Positions 1 through 7,338 are shown, counted from the first letter of the stretch. The stretch is 7,365 nt of DNA from Pseudomonadota bacterium (GCA_021845835.1 JAJZVE010000223.1:1-7365); one strand, 5' to 3'. Made by a program: numbers and translations. The notes: generated from the letters alone by a model not told the origin.

Positions 1-544
1 TTCCGATCTCGCCCCAGACGATCGCGACGTCGCCCGCCGCCAGACCCGCGTCCGCCTCGATGCGCAGCGGCGCGGCGCGGCGCAGTTTCAGGACAGCGAG
101 TTCGTCGCGGGCCGCGTCGATCAGCGCCGCCGGCACGCGAAGGGTCACATCTGCTTCGCGCGTCAGCGCCGGCATCACCGCCGCGATCACGCGCCGCATC
201 TCCGCCTCGCCGCACCGCGCGCACAGCGCCGGGAACGCGGCGCCGAGCGCGTCCAGCAGAAGCCGCGCCAGCGCACGCGCGCGCGCCTCCGCCGCCGCCA
301 GTGCCGCATCTTCCGCCGTATCGAGCCGGGCCGCGATCAGGGCCAGCAGCTCGGTGGCACGGGCGCGCTGTGCCGCTGCTTCGGTGCTGCGTCCCGCCCG
401 TTCGCCTGCTTCATGGCCCGCCGCGCGTGCCGCGGCGATGTCGGCTTCGCTGAACGCCGGCACGGCCGGCGCCGGCGCGGTCGGCGGCGAATTGTGCGGT
501 TCCGCGAAGTCCTCGGGAAACAGCAGCAGGGTGGGGTCCGGCAT
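1..544 (-). CDS. fliH: Flagellar export regulator FliH, N-terminal 181 residues (runs off left edge)
   Basis: FliH is the cytoplasmic regulator of the flagellar type III export ATPase FliI; it also docks the ATPase at the C-ring. The reading frame is open from an ATG at 544 to the window edge, and the stop lies outside. Visible features: a Pro/Ala-rich N-terminus (about residues 15-30), then Gly43, Gly47 and Gly51 spaced as GxxxGxxxG, a known FliH hallmark. A long Ala/Arg/Glu-rich helical stretch (about 33-105) follows, and then a C-terminal alpha/beta portion ending near a GDVAIVW segment, which matches the GD-[VC]-x-[IV]-x-W strand of the FliH/YscL C-terminal domain. The start is 3 bases after the fliG stop and has only a weak Shine-Dalgarno, so translation is probably coupled to fliG. 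FliH diverges quickly in sequence, so the call rests on the glycine repeat, the C-terminal strand and position after fliF-fliG. Confidence 0.82.
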   Translation of the reverse strand, partial: MPDPTLLLFPEDFAEPHNSPPTAPAPAVPAFSEADIAAARAAGHEAGERAGRSTEAAAQRARATELLALIAARLDTAEDAALAAAEARARALARLLLDALGAAFPALCARCGEAEMRRVIAAVMPALTREADVTLRVPAALIDAARDELAVLKLRRAAPLRIEADAGLAAGDVAIVWGEIG

Positions 545-547
545 GGT

Positions 548-1561
548 TCAGTACACCAGTTCTTCGTCGGCCGATTCGCTGATCTCGATCTGGCCCTGCG
601 CCGCCATCTCCTTCGCCATCGCCACGATCGCCGCCTGTGCCTCGTCCACGTCGCGCAGCTTCACCGGGCCGAGCGCCTCGATCTCCTCGCGCAGCATCCT
701 GGCCGCGCGTTCGGACAGGTTGCCGAAAAACAGCTCGCGCAACTTTTCCGACGCGCCCTTCAGCGCCAGCGGCAACCTGTCCTTCTCGACGTTGCGCAAC
801 AGCGCCTGTACCGCCGGCGGTGTCAGCCGCTGCAGGTCGTCGAAGGTGAACATCAGCGCCTTGATCCGCTCCGCCGCCTCGCGGTTGCGTTCCTCCAGCG
901 CCGCCAGGAACCGCTGTTCCGACTGGCGGTCGAGGCTGTTGAAGATCTCCGCCATCATTTCGTGCGCGTCGCGCCGCGTGCTGCGCGCGAGGTTGGACAT
1001 GAACTCGGCGCGCAGCGTGCGCTCCACGCCGTCCAGCACGTCGCGCTGTACGCTTTCCATGCGCAGCATGCGCATCACTACTTCCATCGCGAAGCCTTCC
1101 GGCAGCAGCGCCAGCACGCGCGCCGCGTGGTTCGGCCGCACCTTGGCCAGCACCACCGCGACGGTCTGCGGGTATTCGTTTTTCAGGTAGTTGGCGAGCA
1201 CCGCCTCATGCACGTTGCCCAGCTTGTCCCACATGGTGCGGCCGGCAGGACCGCGGATTTCCTCCATGATCTGTACCACGCGGTCGCGCGGCAGCGTTTT
1301 CAGCAGCAGCCGTTCGGTGTTTTCGTAGCTGCCGACGATATTGCCGGCGCTGCCGAGATGTTCGGCGAATTCGATGCAGAGCCGTTCGACAAGATCCGAC
1401 CGCACCGGTCCGAGCTGTGCCATTGCGGCGGAGATCTCCTTGATCTCATCCTCGTGCATCAGGCTGAACAGCCTGGCGCAATGTTCCTCGCCGAGCGCGA
1501 GCATCAGCACTGCGGCCTTCTGCGGGCCGGTCATCGCGGCGGCGGTGTCGGCGTTGGCCAT
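548..1561 (-). CDS. fliG: Flagellar motor switch protein FliG
   Basis: FliG is the C-ring protein that binds FliF of the MS-ring, FliM, and the stator MotA, and so generates torque. The product is 337 residues, close to the 331 of E. coli. The N-terminal FliF-binding domain starts with [15 protein letters not shown] (12-26). The middle domain carries EYPQ at 129-132, the counterpart of the enteric EHPQ FliM-binding motif. The C-terminal domain begins around [10 protein letters not shown] (237-246). The torque helix follows at about 283-297, with charged residues Arg285, Glu292 and Glu293 and Lys301 at positions corresponding by eye to E. coli Arg281, Asp288, Asp289 and Arg297. I chose the ATG at 1561, which overlaps the fliF stop as TGATG and has an AGGAG eight bases upstream; an in-frame TTG one codon earlier is less likely. 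No truncation is seen, so it should be functional. Confidence 0.97.
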   Translation of the reverse strand: MANADTAAAMTGPQKAAVLMLALGEEHCARLFSLMHEDEIKEISAAMAQLGPVRSDLVERLCIEFAEHLGSAGNIVGSYENTERLLLKTLPRDRVVQIMEEIRGPAGRTMWDKLGNVHEAVLANYLKNEYPQTVAVVLAKVRPNHAARVLALLPEGFAMEVVMRMLRMESVQRDVLDGVERTLRAEFMSNLARSTRRDAHEMMAEIFNSLDRQSEQRFLAALEERNREAAERIKALMFTFDDLQRLTPPAVQALLRNVEKDRLPLALKGASEKLRELFFGNLSERAARMLREEIEALGPVKLRDVDEAQAAIVAMAKEMAAQGQIEISESADEELVY

Positions 1562-3213
1562 CAACCAGGCTCCTGCAGCATCCAGGTACGCACGATGGTC
1601 AGGCTTTCCTCAGGATGCTTTTCCACCAGTTCGGCAAGGCGGCGGATCGACGAGGCGCGCAAGTGGCCTTCGATATTGGCGACCGCGATCATCACCTCGT
1701 CGTCCTCGCGCCCGTCCGCGCGGTCGGGCGGGGGCAGGCGCGGCACGCCGCTTGCCGCGGCGAGCATGGCGCCGCCCGCCGCACCGCCGACTGCGGCGAG
1801 CGCCGGCACATCGGCCGCGATCCTGCCGCCGGCAAGCTGCGTCAGCCGCAGCACCGTCGGGCGCAGTACGAACGCCAGCGCGAGCAGTCCGACCAGCCCG
1901 ATCAGCGCCGTCTGCGCCAGCCGGACCACGTCGCCCTTCTCCAGCGGCAACCCGAACAGCGGCGCGCTGCCGGCTGGCGCGTCCGGCTCGTGGGCGAAGA
2001 TCATGCTGGCGACTTCGACATGATCGCCGCGCTTGTCGTCATAGCCGATGGCGCCGCGTACCAGCGCGGTGATGCGCGCCAGTTCCTCGGCGGTGCGCGG
2101 GCGCCAGTGCGCCACCCCCCTGGCGTCGCGTTCCTCCACGCCATCCAGCAGCACCGCGAGGCTGATGCGGCGGATTTGCGGATGTTCGCGCACGATGCTG
2201 CGCACCGTTTTGCCGATCTCGTAATTGGTGGTCTCCTCCTGCCGCTGGTCGGCGTTGCCGGCGCTGCCCTGCTGCGCGTCGGGGTTCGGCAGGTTGTTCT
2301 GCACGCTGGTCGTCGCGGCGGCCTCGGTGCTGCGGTTCTGCTCGCTCACCGTCTGCGTGCTGCGCACCACCTGGCCGTCCGGGTCGAAGCGTTCCTGCGT
2401 CTCATGCACCTGGTCGAGGTCCATTTCGATCGCCGCTTCCGCCTGCACGCGGCCGGGGCCGAGGCTGCGCGAGAGCATGTCCTCGACCGCGTGGGCGAGG
2501 CGCTGTTCGGCGCTGTGCTGCATCTCGTCGAGCGTGGCGGCGGCGCCGAGCGGGCCGGCGGGCTGGCCGGCGCGCGCCAGCAGCGTGCCGCGGCTGTCGG
2601 CGAGCGCGATGTTCTCCGGCCGCAGCCCGGGCACCGCGGCGGCGACCAGATTGAGGACCGCCTGCACTTCCTCGCGATCCAGCCGCGCCGCCCCGGTGAG
2701 GGTGAGCAGTACGGAGGCCTGCGCCGCCTGCTGTTCGCGCGCGAACGGCTCGCGGTGCGGCAGCACCAGATGCACGCGCGCCGCGCGCACGCCGCGGATC
2801 GCCTGGATGGTGCGCGCCAGTTCGCCCTCCAGCGCGCGGGTCTGGTTGATGCGCTGCGTGAACGCGCTGGCGAGCAGCCCGTCGCCGCGGTCGAAGATCT
2901 CGTAGCCGACGGAGCCGCCGCTGGGCAGCCCGTCATGTGCGAGCGCGACCCGCGCGGTCGTCACCTGATCGGCCGGCACCAGGATTTCGCTGCCGCCGGA
3001 GCCGAGTTGATGGGCGATGTGCTGATGCTCCAGCAGGTCGGCCATCTGGGATGCCTCGCGCAGGTCGAGGTCGCCATAGAGCAGCCCCATGCGCGCGCTG
3101 CCGCCGCGCAGCGCCAGCACCAGCAGCAGCGTGAACACGGCCAGCGCGACCGCGGCCATCGCCGCGAGGCGCACGGCACCGAGGGCCTTCAGCCCCTCCA
3201 GCACGCCGTTCAT
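1561..3213 (-). CDS. fliF: Flagellar MS-ring protein FliF
   Basis: FliF forms the MS-ring in the inner membrane, the base on which the flagellar rotor and export gate are built. The protein is 550 residues, near the usual 530-580. It has a first membrane segment at about 15-36, then the YscJ/FliF ring-building region (about 42-215), including [12 protein letters not shown] (45-56), the conserved [17 protein letters not shown] segment at 120-136, and [11 protein letters not shown] (142-152). A second ring-building domain runs to about residue 400 and contains a polar Gln/Asn-rich loop (about 290-330) followed by NYEIGKTV, as in the family. The second membrane segment is at about 429-451. The C-terminal tail (503-550) is the FliG-binding part. 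The ATG at 3213 has a GGAG ten bases upstream. It is the first gene of the leftward flagellar operon, and its stop overlaps the fliG start. Confidence 0.97.
   Translation of the reverse strand: MNGVLEGLKALGAVRLAAMAAVALAVFTLLLVLALRGGSARMGLLYGDLDLREASQMADLLEHQHIAHQLGSGGSEILVPADQVTTARVALAHDGLPSGGSVGYEIFDRGDGLLASAFTQRINQTRALEGELARTIQAIRGVRAARVHLVLPHREPFAREQQAAQASVLLTLTGAARLDREEVQAVLNLVAAAVPGLRPENIALADSRGTLLARAGQPAGPLGAAATLDEMQHSAEQRLAHAVEDMLSRSLGPGRVQAEAAIEMDLDQVHETQERFDPDGQVVRSTQTVSEQNRSTEAAATTSVQNNLPNPDAQQGSAGNADQRQEETTNYEIGKTVRSIVREHPQIRRISLAVLLDGVEERDARGVAHWRPRTAEELARITALVRGAIGYDDKRGDHVEVASMIFAHEPDAPAGSAPLFGLPLEKGDVVRLAQTALIGLVGLLALAFVLRPTVLRLTQLAGGRIAADVPALAAVGGAAGGAMLAAASGVPRLPPPDRADGREDDEVMIAVANIEGHLRASSIRRLAELVEKHPEESLTIVRTWMLQEPG
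1570..1574 (-). promoter_or_regulatory. Ribosome binding site of fliG
   Basis: On the minus strand the bases read AGGAG, eight bases before the ATG at 1561. The site lies inside the last codons of fliF. It supports the ATG at 1561 over the TTG one codon earlier as the fliG start. Confidence 0.7.
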
Positions 3214-3245
3214 GGGGCGGCGTCTCCGATCGATGCTGTCGCGCG

Positions 3246-3290
3246 CGGCATTCTGCCCGGCCGAAATGACTACCGGGCAGAACTTGCCGG
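3246..3290. promoter_or_regulatory. Pair of facing dyads upstream of fliF, possible regulator binding sites
   Basis: A perfect 10-base inverted repeat has arms TTCTGCCCGG (3251-3260) and CCGGGCAGAA (3273-3282) separated by 12 bases. Each arm is also half of its own smaller dyad: CGGCA-TTC-TGCCCG on the plus strand (3246-3259) and CCGGCAAGTTCTGCCCGG on the minus strand (3273-3290). So there are two similar CGGCA...TGCC elements pointing at each other, 33-77 bases upstream of the fliF ATG. The arrangement suggests binding of a dimeric regulator. From general knowledge, FlbD of Caulobacter binds ftr elements near fliF, and the shape here is reminiscent of these; the match is from memory and unproven. 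There is no T-run, so a terminator is unlikely. Confidence 0.45.
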
Positions 3291-3297
3291 GGCGGGC

Positions 3298-3312
3298 TTA
3301 CCGGGGCGTTAA
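3298..3312 (-). promoter_or_regulatory. CtrA-like box upstream of fliF
   Basis: The minus strand reads TTAA, seven bases, then GTAA. This differs in one position from the CtrA recognition pattern TTAA-N7-TTAA that activates early flagellar genes in many alphaproteobacteria. It sits 85-99 bases upstream of the fliF ATG, in a stretch otherwise nearly all G and C. A chance match remains possible. Confidence 0.35.
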
Positions 3313-3390
3313 GCGCATCCGCCGCTGCCGCGCCGCGGCCGACTCGCGCTATCCTGCCGGCGTCCCCGTGCCGGGGGCGGAACGCAGCGC

Positions 3391-3396
3391 AAGGGG
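3391..3396 (+). promoter_or_regulatory. Ribosome binding site of the nucleoside hydrolase gene
   Basis: AAGGGG lies six bases before the ATG at 3403 and fixes that start. I found no convincing -35/-10 pair in front of it. A TATCCT at 3350-3355 lacks a partner -35 element. Confidence 0.6.
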
Positions 3397-3402
3397 ACGC
3401 CG

Positions 3403-4362
3403 ATGGACGCGCCGTGCCGAATGATTCTCGACGTGGACACCGGCATCGACGATGCGCTGGCGATCTTCTACGCCCTGCACCGGCCCGGCATCGTGCTGGA
3501 GGCCGTCACCACCACCTTTGGCAATATCGATCTCGCCTCCGCCACGCGCAACACGCTGCAGGTGCTGGAACTCGCCGGCCGCGGCGATGTGCCGGTGGCG
3601 CCGGGGGCGGCGCATGCGCTCACCCGGCCGTTCGCACGCGGGGCGGCGCATATCCACGGCGAGAACGGCATCGGCGGGGTGACGCTGCCGGCGCCGCGCG
3701 CCCGCGCGCGGGAAGAGCACGCCGCCGACCTCATCATCCGCATGGTGCGCGCCAATCCCGGCGCGATCACGCTCTGCACCGTCGGACCGCTGACCAACGC
3801 CGCGCTGGCGCTGGCGCGCGCGCCGGAGATCGCGGGGCTGCTGCGCCGCCTCGTGGTGATGGGCGGCACGCTGTTCCATCCCGGCGTGCCGGGCATCGCC
3901 AGCCCGATGGCGGACGCGAACATGTGGAACGACCCGGAGGCCGGACGCATCGTGCTGCGCGCCGGCGCGCCGCTCACGCTGGTGGGCATGGACGTAACCA
4001 TGCAGACGCTGTTGACCCCGGCGATGACGGACGAGATCGCGGCCGCCGGCGGTGCCGCCGCGACCATGATGCGCATTGCGCGCTTCTACGTCGCGGCCTA
4101 CCAGGCGCAGTATCCGGACATCGCCGGCTGCGGCCTGCACGATCCGCTGGCGGTCGCGGTGGCGGAGGATGAATCACTGGTGACGACGGAAGCGATGCAG
4201 ATCGACGTGGAACTGGCCGGCGAGTTCACCCGCGGCCAGGTGATCGCGGATCGCCGCCGCACCGGCCTGACGCGGCCGAACGCCGCGGTCTGCCTGGGCG
4301 TGGACGAGCCGCGTTTCCGCGCCCGCTTCATGGCCGCCATGCGGGGTGGCACGGCGGCGTGA
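3403..4362 (+). CDS. Nucleoside hydrolase (inosine-uridine-preferring family)
   Basis: Calcium-dependent enzymes of this family split the N-glycosidic bond of nucleosides, releasing a base and ribose. The product is 319 residues, the usual length (about 310-340). The N-terminal signature reads ILDVDTGIDDA (8-18) and supplies the Asp cluster (Asp10, Asp12, Asp16, Asp17) for calcium binding and catalysis; the third residue after Asp10 is Thr where many members have Pro (DxDPGxDDA). Thr126 in the TVGPLTN segment and Asp247 in HDP (246-248) match the remaining calcium ligands of the family, with His246 the likely leaving-group acid. DANMWNDPEA (171-180) matches the ribose-binding Glu/Asp-x-Asn...DPEA segment. 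There is no signal peptide, so it acts in the cytoplasm. It heads the operon with the sugar-type ABC transporter, 94 bases before the binding protein gene. Base specificity cannot be read from the sequence; a pyrimidine- or purine-specific hydrolase, or action on a related N-riboside, are alternatives. Confidence 0.93.
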   Translation: MDAPCRMILDVDTGIDDALAIFYALHRPGIVLEAVTTTFGNIDLASATRNTLQVLELAGRGDVPVAPGAAHALTRPFARGAAHIHGENGIGGVTLPAPRARAREEHAADLIIRMVRANPGAITLCTVGPLTNAALALARAPEIAGLLRRLVVMGGTLFHPGVPGIASPMADANMWNDPEAGRIVLRAGAPLTLVGMDVTMQTLLTPAMTDEIAAAGGAAATMMRIARFYVAAYQAQYPDIAGCGLHDPLAVAVAEDESLVTTEAMQIDVELAGEFTRGQVIADRRRTGLTRPNAAVCLGVDEPRFRARFMAAMRGGTAA

Positions 4363-4442
4363 ACCCGCCGGCGGCGGATTGAGCCGTTGCGCCGACTGCG
4401 CCATAACGACTCGCGCCGCTGCCGGTCGTCAGGGCGGATCAC

Positions 4443-4451
4443 AGGAGGAGG
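4443..4451 (+). promoter_or_regulatory. Very strong ribosome binding site of the binding-protein gene
   Basis: AGGAGGAGG stands five bases before the ATG at 4457. It is by far the best Shine-Dalgarno in the window and decides the start over longer in-frame readings that begin inside the upstream gene. It fits the need for excess binding protein over transporter. The rest of the 4363-4456 gap shows only a short CCGCCGGCGG palindrome (4365-4374), and no promoter or terminator that I can support. Confidence 0.8.
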
Positions 4452-4456
4452 AAACC

Positions 4457-5428
4457 ATGCAAAGACGCTCCCTGCTGCAAGGCATTGCCGGGGCTGCCGC
4501 GATCGGCATGCTGCCCGCCGCGTCGCGCGCCGCCGAGAAGACCATCGTCTATCTCACCCCCGGCCTCGACCTGCCGTTCTGGCGCTACCTGTCCAAGGGC
4601 ATCGAGAACACGGCGAAGCCCGCCGGGTACGGCTTCCTGGCCCTGGACAGCCACAACAACGCCGCCACCCAGCTGAAGAACGCGCAGGACGTGATCGCCC
4701 GCGGCGTCGCCGGCATCTGCATCTCGCCGACCGACAGCTCGACCGCCCCGGCCGTGCTGGGGCTCGCCAAGCGGGCCAACATCCCGGTGATCATTTCCGA
4801 CATCGGCACCAATTCGGGCGAGTATGTCTCGTTCGTGATCTCCGACAATTTCGAGGGCGCGTACGGTATCGGCAAGGTGCTGGGCGAGCAGCTGAAGGCG
4901 AAGGGCTGGCAGGACGGCTCGGTCGGGCTGGTCACCATCAGCCAGGCGCGCAAGAACGGCCAGGCGCGCACCGCGGGCTTCCGCAAGGCGATGAAGGAAG
5001 CCGGCATCACCAGGGAGGCCGGGCTGCAGCAGATGCAGTCCTACACCGCCGACGAGACTTTCAAGTTCGTGCAGGACATGCTGACGGCGCATCCTGACAT
5101 GCGCGGCCTGTTCGTGCAGACCGACCAGCCGACCACCGGCGCGCTGCGTGCCATCAAGGCGGCACGGCGCGAGGGGCAGGTGCTGGTCGCCGCCTTCGAC
5201 GGCACGCCGGAACTGGTGCAGCTCATCAAGTCCGGCCAGGTTGTCGGCTCGGGGATGCAGCAGCCCTACGAGATGGGCGTGAAGTCGGCCGAGGCGCTGC
5301 TGGCGCACTACAAGGGCGGGACGGTGCCGCGCGAGACCTCGGTGCCGATCCTGGTCGTCACCAGCCAGAACGTCGATCAGATGCTGCCGACCATCAAGCA
5401 GACGGTGTTCGCCGGCGAGCTGACCTGA
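4457..5428 (+). CDS. Periplasmic sugar-type substrate-binding protein of an ABC importer
   Basis: This is a type-I periplasmic binding protein of the RbsB-like group (Peripla_BP_4), which delivers a ligand to the membrane transporter encoded just downstream. It is 323 residues including a signal peptide. The N-terminus has Arg3-Arg4 followed by SLL, a Gly/Ala-rich hydrophobic core and a likely cut after Ala25 (S-R-A), so Tat export is plausible, although Sec cannot be excluded. The mature protein opens with the family's first strand (IVYLTPGLDLPFWRYL, 30-45). It also has the hinge and ligand segments VIISDIG (111-117), LFVQTDQPTTGALRAI (218-233), AAFDGTPELV (245-254) and GSGMQQPYEMG (264-274). 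Compared by eye with E. coli RbsB, the ligand Asp (Asp115), second Asp (Asp248) and Gln (Gln268) are kept but four other polar ligands are replaced, so the ligand is probably not plain ribose. Its stop overlaps the start of the ATPase gene. Confidence 0.93.
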   Translation: MQRRSLLQGIAGAAAIGMLPAASRAAEKTIVYLTPGLDLPFWRYLSKGIENTAKPAGYGFLALDSHNNAATQLKNAQDVIARGVAGICISPTDSSTAPAVLGLAKRANIPVIISDIGTNSGEYVSFVISDNFEGAYGIGKVLGEQLKAKGWQDGSVGLVTISQARKNGQARTAGFRKAMKEAGITREAGLQQMQSYTADETFKFVQDMLTAHPDMRGLFVQTDQPTTGALRAIKAARREGQVLVAAFDGTPELVQLIKSGQVVGSGMQQPYEMGVKSAEALLAHYKGGTVPRETSVPILVVTSQNVDQMLPTIKQTVFAGELT

Positions 5429-7326
5429 TGGCCGCTCCGGCGCCGCTGCCGCAGGCGGCGCCGGGGCCGCTGCTGCAGGCGACGGGCATCGAGAAATCCT
5501 TCGAGCGTACGCGCGCCCTCGCTGGCGCGACGCTGGAAGTGGCGGCGGGCGAGGTGCATGGGCTGCTGGGCGCCAACGGCGCCGGCAAATCGACGCTCTC
5601 GCGCGTCATCAGCGGCCATGTCCGGCGCGACCGCGGCACGCTGACCTGGCGCGGCCGCGCGCTCGACGTGCGCAGCCCGCGCGAGGCGATCGCGGCCGGC
5701 ATCGTCATGGTGATGCAGGAAACCAGCCTCGCGCCCGACCTCTCGGTGCTGGAGAACATCTTCCTGCCCGAACTGGCGCGGCCGGGCCGGCTGCGCTACG
5801 GCGCGCTGCGGGAACGGGCGCGCGGCATTCTCGGCAGTCTCGGGCAGGCGGATGGGCTGGCGCTCGATGCCGAGGTGCATCGCCTGTCGGTCGCGCAGCG
5901 GCAGTTGGTCGAGATCGCCAAGGCGCTCGCCGTCAATGCCGCGCTCATCATCTTCGACGAGCCGACCGCCTCGCTCAGTCCCGGCGAGGTGGAGCGGCTG
6001 TTCGACGTGATGGCGCGGCTGCGCGCCGCCGGGCACGCATTGGTGTTCGTCTCGCACCGGCTGGAGGAGGTGTTCGCCATCACCGATCGCGTGACGGTGA
6101 TGCGCGAAGGCCGCACCGTCGCCCCCGCCGTGCCGACGGCGCAGCTCACGCAGTCCGAGATCGTGCGGCTGATGGTAGGCCAGGAACTCGGCCGCATCTT
6201 CACCGCGCGCGCCGAGGTGCGGACGGATGGCGCAGAAGTGCTGCAGGCGCGGCACCTGCAGACGCCGCCGATGGTACGCGATGTGTCGTTCACGCTGCAT
6301 CGGGGTGAAATTCTCGGTCTCGGCGGCCTGGTCGGCGCCGGGCGGTCGGAGACGCTGGAGACCATGTTCGGCTTGCGCCGGCCGAGCGGCGGCGAACTGC
6401 TGCTGGACGGCAAGCCATTCCGGCCGCGCCATCCGGCGGACGCGATCCGCGCCGGTATCGGCTTCGTGCCGGAGGACCGGCGGGTGCAGAGCATCGTGCC
6501 GGATTTTTCCGTGCGCGAGAACCTGCTGCTGGGCCATCTGTCGGCGCATCGCGGCTTCGGCCTCGACTACCGCTCCCGCGAGCGGCGCGTGGCCGAGCTG
6601 CTGCGCCATCTCGGCCTGCCGGGCGAGCGGCTGCTGGACGCCAACATGCTGAATTTCTCCGGCGGCATGCAGCAGAAGATCATCATCGCCCGCTGGCTGC
6701 TGCTCGATCCGCGCGTGCTGCTGCTGGACGAGCCGACCAAGGGCGTGGACATCGGCACGCGCAGCGCGATCTACGCCATGCTGCGCGAGGTGGCCGACCG
6801 CGGCACCGCGGTGCTGGTGGTGTCGTCGGATTTCGAGGAGCTGCTCGGTCTGTGCGGTCGCGTCGTGGTGATGAGCGACGGCACCTCGATCGCCGAGCTG
6901 GACAGCGCCATGCTGGACGAGACCAAGCTGACGCTGTTCGCCGCTCCGCGCAGCTCGATGGCGCGCACCACGGCGCTGCTGCGCACGCTGGCGGCGGAAA
7001 CCGGCGGCGCCGCGTTCTGGGCGCTGCTCGATGGTGGCCGGCTCTATTGCCTGCAGCGCGTCGGCGGGGAGGGGGCGGCCGATCCCGGCTTCGTCCCCGG
7101 CGCGACGCCGCGCTTTGTGGACACGCGCATCGCCGCCGCACTCGATTCGCCGCCGGGCGGGTTCGTCGCGGAGCCGGACGGCGCCCGCAGCACGCTGCTC
7201 GTCCCGGTGCAGAGCCATCGCGGGCACGAACTGGGCTGGCTCGGCCTGACCGTCGCCGGCCACGATCCGCCCGCCGCGGCGCCGATCGCCCGCCGCGCGC
7301 ACGAGTTGTTCGCCAGTACGATGTAA
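5428..7326 (+). CDS. Tandem-domain sugar ABC transporter ATPase (RbsA/XylG/MglA type) with C-terminal GAF-like extension
   Basis: This is the ATPase of the importer; one chain carries both nucleotide-binding domains and works on the cytoplasmic face with the permease. Domain 1 (about 15-255) has Walker A GANGAGKST (48-56), Q-loop Gln97, signature LSVAQ (153-157), Walker B with Asp177-Glu178, and switch His210. Domain 2 (about 268-505) has GLVGAGRS (300-307), with Arg in place of the Walker A Lys, then VPEDRR (347-352), signature SGGMQQK (411-417) and LLLDEPT (431-437). It ends with SSD in place of a switch His. These changes in domain 2 are normal for the family, which usually has one active and one degenerate site. 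Relatives stop near residue 500; this protein has 632, and the added 120 residues look like a GAF domain. The ATG overlaps the preceding stop (TGATG) with only a weak GGCGAG eight bases upstream, so translation is probably coupled. An Ala/Pro-rich tail (1-14) precedes domain 1. Confidence 0.95.
   Translation: MAAPAPLPQAAPGPLLQATGIEKSFERTRALAGATLEVAAGEVHGLLGANGAGKSTLSRVISGHVRRDRGTLTWRGRALDVRSPREAIAAGIVMVMQETSLAPDLSVLENIFLPELARPGRLRYGALRERARGILGSLGQADGLALDAEVHRLSVAQRQLVEIAKALAVNAALIIFDEPTASLSPGEVERLFDVMARLRAAGHALVFVSHRLEEVFAITDRVTVMREGRTVAPAVPTAQLTQSEIVRLMVGQELGRIFTARAEVRTDGAEVLQARHLQTPPMVRDVSFTLHRGEILGLGGLVGAGRSETLETMFGLRRPSGGELLLDGKPFRPRHPADAIRAGIGFVPEDRRVQSIVPDFSVRENLLLGHLSAHRGFGLDYRSRERRVAELLRHLGLPGERLLDANMLNFSGGMQQKIIIARWLLLDPRVLLLDEPTKGVDIGTRSAIYAMLREVADRGTAVLVVSSDFEELLGLCGRVVVMSDGTSIAELDSAMLDETKLTLFAAPRSSMARTTALLRTLAAETGGAAFWALLDGGRLYCLQRVGGEGAADPGFVPGATPRFVDTRIAAALDSPPGGFVAEPDGARSTLLVPVQSHRGHELGWLGLTVAGHDPPAAAPIARRAHELFASTM
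6955..7323 (+). other. GAF-like C-terminal domain of the ABC ATPase (residues about 510-632)
   Basis: After the second ATPase domain the pattern is: helix MARTTALLRTLAAE (511-524), two strands AAFWALL and RLYCLQRV (528-545), a loop and helix region with FVDTRIAAAL (563-572), then a strand-turn-strand at 588-609 (STLLVPVQ ... ELGWLGLTV), and a closing helix (614-630). The order and the VPV-turn-GWLGLTV hairpin are like GAF domains, which bind small ligands. No specific ligand-binding residues can be assigned by eye. Other small alpha/beta regulatory domains remain possible. Confidence 0.55.
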
Positions 7327-7338
7327 GGTCCTGCGGCC

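Noticed and set aside
3273..3290. Sigma-54 promoter in the GGCAAGTTCTGC segment upstream of fliF
   Set aside because: The GG and GC elements are eight bases apart rather than the ten required, and the rest of the consensus is absent.
413..3312. Long plus-strand open frames (413-2023 and 1615-3312) opposite fliG and fliF
   Set aside because: They are antisense to well-conserved flagellar genes, of low-complexity Arg/His/Ala composition, and match no family I know.
3349..4140. A 263-codon minus-strand frame opposite the nucleoside hydrolase
   Set aside because: Shadow of the hydrolase, with His/Arg/Gly-rich composition and no domain or supporting ribosome binding site that I could see.
4365..4429. 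Short palindrome CCGCCGGCGG and a 5-base stem (4406-4410 with 4425-4429) as a terminator between hydrolase and binding protein
   Set aside because: The palindrome has no loop, the stem is too short, and no T-run follows; the genes look co-transcribed.
4346..4456. N-terminal extension of the binding protein by 37 codons from an upstream in-frame start
   Set aside because: The extension would overlap the hydrolase gene, bury the signal peptide, and ignore the AGGAGGAGG in front of the ATG at 4457.
6325..6348. Arg instead of Lys in the second Walker A of the ATPase, and missing switch His in domain 2, as signs of decay
   Set aside because: Both are normal in the second domain of RbsA/XylG/MglA-type ATPases; domain 1 is complete.
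5377..7302. A 641-codon open frame on the minus strand opposite the ABC ATPase
   Set aside because: It lies wholly antisense to a clear ATPase gene, its product is rich in His, Arg, Gln and Ala with no recognisable domain, and it follows the codon phase of the real gene; long antisense frames are expected at this GC content.
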